A DNA stretch of 64,000 nucleotides from Effrenium voratum (taxonomy: Eukaryota; Sar; Dinophyceae; Suessiales; Symbiodiniaceae), in the NCBI GenBank assembly GCA_963377175.1, contig CAUJNA010001522.1, positions 1 to 64,000 on the forward strand, given 5' to 3'. Position numbers and translations under genes: made by a program. The notes below the pieces were generated by a model, which was given only the letters and a program-made list of their open reading frames with translations, made no database searches and was not told the DNA's origin. Shown one piece after another: positions 36,806-47,139 of this stretch (position 1 is the stretch's first letter; every line of letters begins with the position of its first letter).

Positions 36806-38900
36806 CTAGTGCCTCACAGATGGCCCCATACGATCGGGTGAGGGACACAAAATTTCACTACCGTGCAATGCAACCGGCAAGATCGCGCCCCTGATGGCAC
36901 GAGCGGTAATTTCCTCAAGTTTCCCGTCATCCGAATGGCTTGTACCTCCTGGGAGGTTTTGGGCGAGGCTTCGAAGGGAGGTATTGGACCAAGCCCAAGA
37001 CTTGTGAAATGCAATCTGCTGCCCCCAACCAAGCAAAATAGATCTGGTCGTGGCGAGGCTAGCGCAGAGTTGCTGGATATCCGGGGCAATCCACTCCCAG
37101 TTATCTGCATATGTGTAACACTGCACTTGATCGTGGAGGCGCCACGTCCACATGGCTGAGAAAGCGCACATCACAGCAACCCCCATAGGATCTCCTTCTG
37201 GCACACCATGGGTGCTAATCAGGCCTTGGGAAATTGCGCCATTCACCACGAGATATCTGACCGAGGAGTTGATGGCCGCAAGCCACATGTCGACAATTGG
37301 AGCAGGTGCACCAAAGTGAATGAGGAGATTACGCACCGGCTGGCGGCAAAACATGTTGAAACACCACTTGAGGTCCAACACGAATCCGTAAACTGTGTCC
37401 CCAGCATGGTTATGTGAGTCAACTTCTGCGGCAACTTGCCATCATGTGAGATCGGCCGCTGTGCCTGGCATGCCTCCTCCTACAGATGCAGGGAAGTGTT
37501 GTTTCCAAGAGGTCAGGAGTCGTCTGGTGAGGATCTTCGACCAGCATCGAAACAATAGTGAGAACACAGTGATAGGTCTGACAGAGTCTGCCGTCTGTAC
37601 CCCACTAGTTTTGGGAATGAACACCGTTTTTGCCGAAACGAGGATCTCCGGCCAATTAGCTCCTTGGGAAATGAAGAATATCAAGAAGGTCCTTCAAGAT
37701 ATCATCTGGGAGGCTGTGAAGTTCCCTCCGTGAGAAGCCACACATGCCCTTAGAGGTCATGGGCTTAGTGCGCCGGATCGCATCACGCCATTCCTGCATG
37801 GAAAAGGTATCAGCAACGATGCCAGGCAGCTGCGGGATGCCAAGCAAGTTTGGTTCTTCGACGCCCACCCCAGGCGGGTGCTCTGCTTGATCATCAGGGT
37901 CACCCCTGTTCCAAATGGGCTCCCAATGTTGTTGCAAAGTTTCAAGGACATCATGGTCGGTGGTCTTCCAAGCTTCAACGGAAAATTGAAAGACATGAGG
38001 GGTCCCCGACGGGATGGCATCAACAACGACAACATTGCCTTCAACCTTCTGAACTCTCATGACTTGATCACCAATGCTCAAGCAATCACCCGAAAGGATG
38101 TCGTGTCCGGCCTGGGTCGTAAAGGAGGGAGCACTCTTCACCCGCGCACGGTTCCTAGTGGCAGTGAACAAGGTGGCGGATGTCAACTGACAAACAGGCT
38201 GATGCGCGGGTTTACGAATAAGCTTATAGGTGAATTTACCACCATGCTCTCCCCAGTCAGCATGCAGGGTCTGGGCAAACTGTCTGCGCCGAGACTGAAG
38301 GGCAAAGCGATGGTACTGCTGGCAATCATGCAGGGTACGCTCAATCACAAAGTCAATCCAAGGCAAGGCCGACTCGTGCTGTGGCAGAGGAATCCAAAGC
38401 TCCGTGACACTCTCTGCAAGCCATTGCGGCCAGGGCTGAGCATAACCCTTGGCTCTACAAATGGCATTCCACTCTTGCGCAAGCTGGGCTACATTGGGCG
38501 TTCCACTTGAAATGAAATGTCGGAGCTGCTTGCCATAAGACTGCAGGCGGCGGCACTGTCTCGTTTTTTGAATTGCGGTGTAGGTTGCCACATCACAAAG
38601 AGGCTCAAATTGACCTTGGGCAGTTTTCGGCGGTCCAGGTAATTGAGCTTTCCGGAACGGTAGGCGTCCACAACGCCCTTTGTGCGACCTAGGCAATTTG
38701 GCTCCAGATTGGTCATTGATGGCAAGCGAGACTGCAGTTTCAGCACGCGTGGCCCATTGCTGCAAACGTTCCGCGACCGTGGGTGCACTGTCACCATGGT
38801 TCGAATCATGTGCCGTATCATGCTGATAATGCGAAGAAACAGCCTGTGAGTCGAAAGGGAACTCAGTCCAATCCTCAGGGATACGAAGGGTCCTACGCAC
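36806..38900 (-). CDS. LINE 1: linker and reverse transcriptase with YADN active site
   Basis: Two overlapping frames cover the linker (38900-37656) and the polymerase (37700-36806). Visible in order: the thumb/finger entry EWRDAIRRTKPMTSKGMCGF; AKTVFIPKTSG and VRPITVFSLLFRCWSK (fingers); palm A LDLKWCFNM; palm B HGVPEGDPMGVAV; palm C YTYADNWEW at 37111-37100. The second catalytic Asp is therefore Asn (codon AAC on the minus strand). Frame changes near 37.68 and 37.39 kb break the enzyme. It would make cDNA by target-primed reverse transcription. Confidence 0.75.
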
Positions 38901-39640
38901 GAACTGCTTTGCAGGGCACCCTGAATTTCAACACAAACGGAGAATGGTTGGCAAAGGAATGTTCACCATCCACTAATGCGCCAGAGATGTGCTGCAAAAA
39001 TGGTATCATTGTAAGACACATTGTTACACGTCGGCCCCACCGTCTGAGGAAACTCCCGTCTGGCCCACTGAAGGGTGTCAACGAATCCGTCTTCCCAAAG
39101 GTGCTGGGACACAGGTGACTCCAGAAGGGCCCTGTTGAAGTCCCCAGCAACAATGACGTGGGAACCCCCCAGCGCCGCCCTAGCAAGAACGGCGTTGATG
39201 AGGATGTTATTGCAATCTTGGGCCTCGACTGATCTGCCTTGTTTGGCATACACGCAAATGACAAGCACGTCAAAGTGTCCTATTCGAATCCAACATTCAT
39301 GGTACCGCCCTGAATTGGCAAGCCAGTCAGGGATCGTTTCCCGTGTCGCTCGAGCAGGCACTGATGTCCAAATGGCAACTCCAATGCTAAGGCCTCGTCT
39401 AGCGCAAGCGGGGTTCTTGTATTGTGCTCTGGGCTCAACGGCAGCTCCCCAATGTGCACGGAACGGCTTGGCAAGCTGGTTATCAATCTCATTCTGGACA
39501 AATTTCGTGGCGCTAGTCTCGCTAAGGCAATAAACGTTCGCTCCAATATCAAGGATGTTGCGGGATTTATTGAGAACAGCAGTTGGGTTGAGCGCACAAA
39601 CACTGAACTCAGTAAGGATGGTAGAGGCATGAGGTTCACA
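38893..39640 (-). CDS. LINE 1: apurinic-like endonuclease domain
   Basis: Pieces in two frames show the exonuclease-endonuclease-phosphatase fold: VYCLSETSATKF (Glu of the metal site), HVIVAGDFNRALL (Asp and Asn) and EHSFANHSPFVLKF (the final His). This enzyme nicks the target to prime reverse transcription. A frame change lies near 38975. Confidence 0.7.
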
Positions 39641-39720
39641 GTGCTGACCTGGCCCCGTTCAGGGCCTCACCAAATTGGAAACCAAGCCTAGGCAAGGGCG
39701 GATTGATATCTCCCATCTCC

Positions 39721-41600
39721 TCATGCAAAAACGAAATCGCAAAAAGGCCCAGCGTGTCTTTTTTGCAACACACTCCCGAAGCAAATCACAGCAAACACCA
39801 CTTCCTGAGATCCGGTCATGGTGATATGCTGGAAATCTGATGCGAGGGTAGACACACGTACAGGTCCAGACGTCTTGTCGGCTTGAATAATACCGGTAAA
39901 GCTATTCAATACATGCCCTTCAGGCCAAGCAAACGTCCTCCCCAAAACCAGCGAAGTGTGAAGAATCTGTAAATACCCTTTAATTCTGGAAACACATATA
40001 ATTGCTGCTGCACCCCTCGAAGCGTCACCCTCGATGTCAGCTGTCTTCTGAGTAAGGTACCATGCGTGCCCCAAAGGGCAGAATAAATATTGTAAATAGG
40101 CCAAAAGCTCGGCGATCTCAACTTCCCCAAGCGTCAAGATCACAAAGAGGGCCTGAGAAGGGGGAGTAACCTCCCACCGTCAGTCTTGCATATCATTCTC
40201 GAATTGATCAGCACTCCTGTGCTTCTTGCGTTCTCCATCCGATGCTCGTGGGCTGGGCCGAGATCGAATGGCCTTGAGCAGGTCCTGCGACTGCAAGGAT
40301 AAGGCGGCCTTGAGACTATCTGCGAATGTGACACTGAGCTCGTTCTTCAAGTGTCCCAAACTTGCGTGCGTCTCAGATTCGACCCGAGCTCCTGATTGTG
40401 CAAATCATCCTGAAAAGATCCCTGCATCGCAGTGAGATTGTCCTGGAGCGCCTGGATCTTGGCATCTTGGGCATCAAATCTGCTCTGAGTGGGGCCTTGT
40501 ACAGCTCGAACCAGCGGGGCAGTCGTCTGTCCAGGCTGCATGCTGCCACAGGATGTATGCTTTTGCCACGGATCAGGGCCAGTAACCCAAGGATCAGAAG
40601 AATCCTTGCTCGCAGATGAAGTAGGCCGTTCCCCAATGACCTGCTTCGGGCCATGGCGAACTTCGACCGGCAGAATACGGACAGCATGTCCTTCCAAAAC
40701 AAGCACGTCCTTGTCTGGTTTTTCTTCAGCTCCAACTAGCCACTTCTGGGGTGCCAAACGTTTAATTGGTGCCACGCGCCACTTGACGAGAACCGCAAGT
40801 TGACGAATACTGTCGATGTCAGCCTTTTCAGGCGTATGCAAAAGCTTGTAAAGAAACTTCATGGCAGTGGGCTCCACAAAAGTTTCATTGGGCCGACAAA
40901 TCTTCCAAGCGTCCTGCAAGTCTGCTTTCAACGCACGAACGGCAAGCCCCCGTCTGCCTCGAATGTATCCAAAATGCTTGGGTATTCCTGCGATGAGGGC
41001 CTGTATTTCATGATGCTCTTCAAGGCGGACCCAAACCAAAGCATATGCAGGATCAGGCCTTCGTTCATCTGTGAGACTGGTGATGTAAACCCGGCACGAT
41101 CCTGATTCCTTCAGGAGGGTCTTAGCGCCGTCAGCAGAAGCCTGGCAATGGAAACGGATTGAGGTGGCCTCCTGACTCGCGCATTTCTTTCCTGCACACT
41201 GATACGTCCTGCCCCACACATGTCTGATCACCGCCTTGTTGGACTGCTGTAAGCGGTTGAGTGCAAATTTGACTGGCGCAGTCTTACACTGATCCCAGGC
41301 AGCTGCATCAAAGTCTCTTGCATCTAAGGTCATGTGCAGTGAGACACCATCCATATTGCCCAACTTGAGGTCAGGTTCTCCAACACGAATGTGCAGCTTT
41401 CCAAGCTGGATAATCTGCACGTGGAGAACAACGGGTTGGCCTGTCCTGTCAAAAGCCGGACATGAGATGGACGCAGCGTTCCTGCCATGGCATTCCTGCG
41501 CGCTAAGTGGGCTAAGCAAAAGCACCCCAAGCTCGTCTTCAATTTGTGGCGCGGCTTCAATCCAAGGGCGCACCTTAGCGGGCGTAGTCAATACGACCCC
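39721..41600 (-). CDS. LINE 1: ORF1-like protein, 5' truncated
   Basis: The continuous frame runs from about 41600 to 40347, then pieces continue to 39721. It has no family I recognise: conserved-looking segments are LVWVRLEEHHEIQALIAGI and RGRRGLAVRALKADLQDAW, then a Gln/Asp-rich helix (QSRFDAQDAKIQALQDNLTA) that could trimerise. The open frame is fused upstream to the end of LINE 2 only by chance reading-through. No methyltransferase is seen in this copy, which may have lost its 5' end on joining LINE 2. Confidence 0.55.
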
Positions 41601-41643
41601 AGTAGAATCGCTGCGCAACAACACCGAAAAACCAAGAAAACCC

Positions 41644-42850
41644 TCAACCCTGATTCTGGACGAGACGATAATAATTGATCCGATGCAGTTTCGCTCTGAA
41701 ATCGAGATCTTCCGGCTCTGGGCACACTTTCCTACCCGGCAGGCTGAGATGCGTGCTCGTTGCCGGTTTCCCTTTCTGGGAAGGGAAATATTGATACAAG
41801 ATTTTGTGTGTCTGCTGAAGGAATGGCAGGGCCGGGCGGATCCGGAAGCCATTCGCCTTGAAATAGATGCCAAAATGGCTGGTGTTACATTTTTCCTGCC
41901 CATACTTCCACGGGAGCAGATCCTGGCGAAGCACTTTCCCAAGTGTACTGATAGCATTTCGAAAAGACCATGCCTCAGCCTCAAGTGTGCGAGATGGCAT
42001 CGCGTGGATGGTGTGCACCCCTGGGGTGAGATATCCGGCACTGGGATTTCAATACCACTGTGCAGGCGGAAAGAGACTAAAAGTTCTATCCAGGTCACGT
42101 GTATGTCTGGCGATTCTGACTCTGGCCAAGAAATTTCTCCCAGCCAGGTCATCAGGCACTTGTTGAATGTTGTACCCCAAAGCGATGCGGTTCTCCAATC
42201 ATCTGTGTCCGGCCACTGGAAAAAGGGGTTCCTTTGGTGGAAGCTGACATTCAATTCTCTTGGTGGGTCCTGGTTTACAGCGTTAGACGTCGGTTTTTCG
42301 GCTCTTCTAAGCTGATGCATGTGTTCCCTAAGTGCGCTAGCAATGCCAATATAAAGCTTTGGCCAGTATTCTTCACCCTCTGGAAGCTGGATCACTGGCT
42401 GGCCCCGATCCAAGAGTGCGGCGGCCTTTGCTGCGGCATCTGCACTGTCGTTTCCGAAAGAGTGGAATGCACTCGTTCCGGATCCTATCGGCGACACATG
42501 GCTCTTTACCTTAGTAAGTCGAATTTCCCGAGATTCAAGCGGCCAAGCATGCAACGCACTATGTACATGAATTACAATGTCCGTGTTGGGCTTGGTAGCC
42601 CATGCTGATGGTGCTGCACCATGCAAGAGTGTTCACATTCTTTGCAACACATAGGGCCCTGGCCATGGCAAGCAGCTCTGCCCTTGGCACAGATTGCCTA
42701 TTTGGCACGCGTTTCTGACATATGGTCTCAAAATGGCTCTTCGACTCTGCGCGCAAGCTAGTGGTCACTGCGCGTTCCCCAAAACCTGGCAGTAAGTCAC
42801 GCACAACTGCATATCCCGCTGAGGTAAGGTGCGCAGATTGCGTGGCAAAA
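41644..42850 (-). CDS. LINE 2: RNase H domain and C-terminal tail
   Basis: Three frames together give YTDGSAFATQSAHLTSAGYA (first Asp, about 42850), SVPRAELLAMARAL (Glu), IRLTKVKSHVSP and FGNDSADAAAKAAAL (final Asp, about 42430). The tail HVTWIELLVSFRL ... KVLRQDLLPWKYGQ parallels the tail of LINE 1. It stops at about 41644 and LINE 1 begins at once. Confidence 0.65.
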
Positions 42851-45134
42851 GCACTACCATCCGTGTAAAGATTACAGGGCGTGTCATCCTGGCTGAGAGT
42901 GGTCGGGGCACTGAAATTATTTGCAGGGCAGGCCCGGTGGCTTGATCACCCACGCAGAGGCTGCAGCCGTCTGTGTCAAGTGTTGAAGCACCGGTTGCTG
43001 GATCCTGACACTTTCCGTCGCAATGCAAGCGCACAATCTGTGCGCCAGGGTGTCTGGCTGTCCGCACAATTTGCAAGCTTGTGTGATCCTGCCAGTGGGC
43101 TGCGTGCTTGTTGGTAGGGATACCACCAGCCAAGTATGTCCGGACAAGTTTGGCATCTCGTTCTGGGATATTTCTGAGAGCTTTGCACGTAGTGCCCAGG
43201 TCTAAATCCCCAAGATTCTCAAGTCCCTGCCGTGCACGCAGCTGCTGGGTGGATTTCAACTCCCAACATCGCAAAAGCATGGTTTCCAAGTCCAAAACAC
43301 AACTCCGGAAGAAGTGCATAATCCTACCCTCAGGCAGCTCAATCGTTCCATCGTCACGCAAGGTGATTTTGAGAGAAGTCATGTAAGCACCCAAGGCTTT
43401 GGCAGGGCCGTATGCCTTGTTATGGTCCTTGGCACCTTCTTTCATCAAGAGCCAAAAATCTGCGACACGTTGGGGGAAGTTCCCACATGCACGTCTGGCC
43501 ATGCGGCAGGCACGGATTATCAACTCGATCCGAGGATCAAGTCTACCGCTTTTGTAAGCGAGCAGGGCAATCTGCGGGCACAGTCCTTTATTTGGCTTAG
43601 CTATTATTGATGCGACTGCGCGTCTCAATTTAGCTATCGGCCGTTCCCCAACGTAATGACCTCCATAAAAAGCCGTTGCATAGGGTCCTGATGAGACCGC
43701 CTCCATGCGAGCCTCCTGTGGCATTGGAAGGGATGCGAGGATTTTTGTGCGTCTCAGCCCTTCCTCGAGTCTTAGTTTGTACTCGCCGTGGCAAAGGAAT
43801 TTTTTATAGTTGATGGCGCATCCTAGATTTACCGCGGATCGCTTTGATTTGAAGGTTGGTTGGTGTTGGAGGTGTTTTTCCGGGGTCGTGCTCCACGACC
43901 AAGATTTATCCTGGTCTAAACGAAAACCCCACTGATGGAAGAAGTCTAGAGCAATTTCTGCTGCAATGTCCATGTCAGTCTCTGTCTTAGTGATGATCTT
44001 GATATTGTCTATGTAAATCAACGGTTGCGCGGTTGCATCTCTGGTGATAGCCCAGTGCAACTGTGCTCCGATCATGACTGCCGCTGCAACACTGAACGGA
44101 TCTCCCTCGGGAACCCCACACGTGGCCTTTCTGGGGAGGCTGTGGTCGCCTTGAATAACAACGGAACGTTTCAAGTGGTCAAGCAAGTCAATCCAGCTGT
44201 CAACGAAAGTAGTTGGTAATCCAAAACGAATCATCAGTGTCCTCAACATCATGCGCGGAATGCCGTTAAAGAATTTCTGCAAGTCGGTAACACACCCGTA
44301 CAACTGGGATTCTTCTGTCAGCGCCTTCTCAATCAAGTATTGAGTATGGTACCAAAGGAAGGCCCCGGCGCGTTTTGGGAGCCCTCCCACAATGGAGGGT
44401 GGGAGTGTGAATGACAGGTGCAAAAGGACTTCTCTGGCGATACATTTCATGCCAAGTCTGTAAAGGAGGCCTAGGATGTTAATCGGTCGGCCGTCCTTGA
44501 CTTGGTTGGGCTCCGCAATCTTTCCCGGTAAAACCACTCGCGCCCACTGAAGGGTGTCCGGCCAGGGCTGTTGGCCGTGCGGGTAATGGTTAAAGATCTG
44601 CACAAAACATGCCAAAGCAACATCACCGAGTGCGCTGGCTTCCTGCAACCGCCATCCGTCTGCTCCGACGGCCGTCTCAGTGTTTGTAATCACGATGGCC
44701 TCCTTGAGTCCGTCAAGTGTCAGGGTGCAAGTCGGCTCAATCTTCCAGGCAGCTGGGACATCAAGCTCTGCAAGGTCCCCGCCCGAGAGTGCGGAGCCCT
44801 CCCAAAAGGTTGACCAAAAACCGAAAAAGGCATGCTGGGCCTCATCTGGGTTGTGGTGCCAGATTTTGGCATCGATTTCAACCGCTTGTTCACAATCACA
44901 TTCGCCTGTGAATGCAAGGGTTCCATCGCACTGTGAGATCCATCTGCAATGGTCTGGCAAGACAACATGTGCAAATTCACCTCCGGGCGGAGCACCCGGT
45001 ACACCGGGGGACCTTTGCCTCGAGAACGCACACGTTGCGCAACCAATCTGATTTGTTCCTTGACCGAGGACAACCAAGGGTTTTTTGGTTTTCTTGTGAG
45101 CTGGTGCGCCAATCTGTTCCCGGATTGTTTCCAC
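42765..45134 (-). CDS. LINE 2: reverse transcriptase with YIDN active site
   Basis: A 789-residue continuous frame, the longest in either LINE. Fingers: WARVVLPGKIAEPN and GRPINILGLLYRLGMK. Palm A: GCVTDLQKFFNGIPR. Palm B: CGVPEGDPFSVAAAVM. Palm C: LIYIDNIKII at about 44021-43992, with Asn in place of the second Asp (codon AAT, YIDN at 44015-44004). Downstream in another frame is ACKLCGQPDTLAHRLCAC (about 43060-43010), the zinc module. The enzyme is otherwise well preserved, which makes the shared Asn more striking. Confidence 0.8.
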   Translation of the reverse strand: METIREQIGAPAHKKTKKPLVVLGQGTNQIGCATCAFSRQRSPGVPGAPPGGEFAHVVLPDHCRWISQCDGTLAFTGECDCEQAVEIDAKIWHHNPDEAQHAFFGFWSTFWEGSALSGGDLAELDVPAAWKIEPTCTLTLDGLKEAIVITNTETAVGADGWRLQEASALGDVALACFVQIFNHYPHGQQPWPDTLQWARVVLPGKIAEPNQVKDGRPINILGLLYRLGMKCIAREVLLHLSFTLPPSIVGGLPKRAGAFLWYHTQYLIEKALTEESQLYGCVTDLQKFFNGIPRMMLRTLMIRFGLPTTFVDSWIDLLDHLKRSVVIQGDHSLPRKATCGVPEGDPFSVAAAVMIGAQLHWAITRDATAQPLIYIDNIKIITKTETDMDIAAEIALDFFHQWGFRLDQDKSWSWSTTPEKHLQHQPTFKSKRSAVNLGCAINYKKFLCHGEYKLRLEEGLRRTKILASLPMPQEARMEAVSSGPYATAFYGGHYVGERPIAKLRRAVASIIAKPNKGLCPQIALLAYKSGRLDPRIELIIRACRMARRACGNFPQRVADFWLLMKEGAKDHNKAYGPAKALGAYMTSLKITLRDDGTIELPEGRIMHFFRSCVLDLETMLLRCWELKSTQQLRARQGLENLGDLDLGTTCKALRNIPERDAKLVRTYLAGGIPTNKHAAHWQDHTSLQIVRTARHPGAQIVRLHCDGKCQDPATGASTLDTDGCSLCVGDQATGPALQIISVPRPLSARMTRPVIFTRMVVLLPRNLRTLPQRDMQLCVTYCQVLGNAQ

Positions 45135-46351
45135 GAGTCATGCAAGTCCCGTGTCCAACTTTCCTTGTTACGTTTCCTGTCTTCCGTAACAATTTCCTTA
45201 CAATGCTTATCAAGGATGGCAAGGAGGGATGTCACTTGGGCAATGTCCGGGTATCCCCTCAAGGTTTGTCCCGACCATTGCGGGAAGTCAGGGAGGAAGC
45301 CTTTCGCTCTCTGCACTGCTTGCCAGTCATCATTCACAGTAGAAAGGAATTCCGGGCCATGCTTGTGCAGCATGCGTTTTATACTTTCAAGTCTGCAGAT
45401 TTGGCGTGTGCACTGCTTTGCAACTACGCTCGTTCCGCCAAGTGGTGGCGCGAAGTCTCCTTGTCTGGCGAACTTGCTTTCTTTCTTAATGGGACACATT
45501 TTGTAAACGGGTGGTTTACCCCTACCCCATTGCCCCTTGGTAAGGCCCGGGAGGTCTGCATCCAAAAGGCACGCATTTATCGCTGTCTCTGCCGTCCTGG
45601 ACCAAGTCTCAAGGCTGACATTGCCCGGGGCTTGCGTGTCCAGGTCTTGTTCACACATAGCAGTGACAAAGTGGTCATAAACATGCTTGTCTTTGTCAAT
45701 CGCAGACAGTTGGGCCTTCGTCAGCGGCTTCGTGAGTTTCCAGACTTTAGTGCTAGTGGGCACGTCATGCAAACGGAATGCAATCGTGAGCGGCTTGTGC
45801 TGAGGGAAACGGTGGCCCCGATGAACCGTAATTGAATGCACCGAACCCGCCAATTCTCCCGAAAAAAGGGCAGTGTCGTTCTTCGAGTCCTCCCTGTATG
45901 TAGGAAAGGTTGGCGTGCCCAGACATTCTTCCGCAAATTCATGGGCCTCCGACCAACCCTTTGCCTGGAGGATTGGCCAGATGGTGGTTTCACGTGGAGG
46001 TTGGTTGAAGTCACCAGCAAAGATTGCTGGTCCTCCCCACTCTGAGACTCGAACCTGTGCGCGATGTAGCAAAGCTTCTGATGCATCTTTACGATGCAAA
46101 AACCAAGAATCATCGCGCACGTGCAAGTAGATTGTCACAACCAGCGAGGTCTGACATTCAGGGGCTCTGGATGCCAATCCTGTAATGCAGCCAACTCCGC
46201 CGAAAAGTGGGCGGAGATTTCGGGATGCATCGTCTCTTCTGTCAGCGCATGGCAAGCCCGAATGGAAACGGAGCTTGTGTCTGCTCGCAATTTTCTTGAC
46301 ATGCTGAATGCAATGCAAATTTGCTGAGGTTTCGACAAGACTGATTACCAA
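44720..46351 (-). CDS. LINE 2: apurinic-like endonuclease domain and linker
   Basis: A 543-residue frame, the first part of ORF2. Visible: VISLVETSANLHCIQ (Glu), FGGVGCITGLAS, AIFAGDFNQPPRE (Asp, Asn) and FPQHKPLTIAFRL (His). A long linker rich in Lys/Trp follows, ending in another frame from the reverse transcriptase near 45.0 kb. Confidence 0.75.
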   Translation of the reverse strand: MVISLVETSANLHCIQHVKKIASRHKLRFHSGLPCADRRDDASRNLRPLFGGVGCITGLASRAPECQTSLVVTIYLHVRDDSWFLHRKDASEALLHRAQVRVSEWGGPAIFAGDFNQPPRETTIWPILQAKGWSEAHEFAEECLGTPTFPTYREDSKNDTALFSGELAGSVHSITVHRGHRFPQHKPLTIAFRLHDVPTSTKVWKLTKPLTKAQLSAIDKDKHVYDHFVTAMCEQDLDTQAPGNVSLETWSRTAETAINACLLDADLPGLTKGQWGRGKPPVYKMCPIKKESKFARQGDFAPPLGGTSVVAKQCTRQICRLESIKRMLHKHGPEFLSTVNDDWQAVQRAKGFLPDFPQWSGQTLRGYPDIAQVTSLLAILDKHCKEIVTEDRKRNKESWTRDLHDSWKQSGNRLAHQLTRKPKNPWLSSVKEQIRLVAQRVRSRGKGPPVYRVLRPEVNLHMLSCQTIADGSHSAMEPLHSQANVIVNKRLKSMPKSGTTTQMRPSMPFSVFGQPFGRAPHSRAGTLQSLMSQLPGRLSRLAP

Positions 46352-47041
46352 GGGATATAGTGATACCTCCGGGGAAATCTATGATGTTTGCTGATCTGCT
46401 GACTGCGAGCAAAAGGAAATATGGCAAGCATGCGCATCTCAAAATGGTCATCATCAATCAAAGGAAAATCTGTCCAAGGAAAATGGAAAACAATCCCGAC
46501 ACGGGAGCATGCGCGAAGCCGTTTTCCATGGACTGCCTCGCCAATCTTCATGACATGTTTGTCATCCCAAAAACGTCCTGGTTCCCAGGAGGATCCGGAA
46601 ATTTCGAGGTCAGTGCCAACATCTCCATGGTCTGCACGTCTTTCGCAAATCCAGAGTGTGGAACAACCAGGGTCTGCATCTGTTGGGCGACAACTGTTTG
46701 GTCCTGCGAAACATCGAAAATATGAAACGTCTCGTCCTAATAAGTGGCGATGCCTGATCAACCTCAAAAGGTATCGTGGGTGTGATGCACTCATCTGCAG
46801 AAGAATCTCGGGCGCATATGATCCCACCTCCTGGCGGAAGGAAATCCGGGTCCATGTGAATGCCCCTGAAGGTGAAAATGGCTGAGTCAGGCAATGCAAG
46901 TTCTTGCTGTTGCGCAATTTGCGCAATGGACTGATTTGGTTTCGTGCGCACAATCTGCTTGAAATCCTTGTGTTGGATTCTAAACACACATTCACGACGG
47001 GATACCGGCCGGAAAACCTCATCCTCCCGGAAACCAATCAC
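46345..47041 (-). CDS. LINE 2: uncharacterised segment between methyltransferase and endonuclease
   Basis: Two overlapping frames. The better one reads IGFREDEVFRPVSRRECVFR and then SIAQIAQQQELALPDSAIFT, a compact alpha/beta-looking stretch. No family is recognised. It may be the ORF1 nucleic-acid-binding part of the element. Confidence 0.4.
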
Positions 47042-47139
47042 ACATCAGCAGAGCGCCCGAGGTGGTCAGTCTACAAGCCTGAAAAGTGCGCACACACGAC
47101 TGGAAATCCTGAAAATCACCTGCACATTGAAAGTCCTGG

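Larger units (their letters stand above)
34675..41620 (-). mobile_element. LINE-type (non-LTR) retrotransposon 1
   Basis: Read on the minus strand it carries an ORF1-like protein (about 41600-39720), an apurinic-type endonuclease (39640-38893), a reverse transcriptase (38000-36806), a Cys/His zinc module (about 36250) and RNase H with a C-terminal extension (36120-34675). Composition is AT-richer than the viral modules. Frameshifts break it into several pieces, so it is not mobile as read. It lies directly downstream of LINE 2 in the same orientation, with no gap. Confidence 0.85.

Noticed and set aside
37100..37111. Group II intron or retron reverse transcriptase because of the altered YxDD
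   Set aside because: The flanking endonuclease, zinc module and RNase H are LINE features. No maturase domain or retron RNA is visible.
42765..45134. Telomerase or host reverse transcriptase
   Set aside because: No telomerase RNA-binding or T-motif. The domain order is that of a LINE ORF2.
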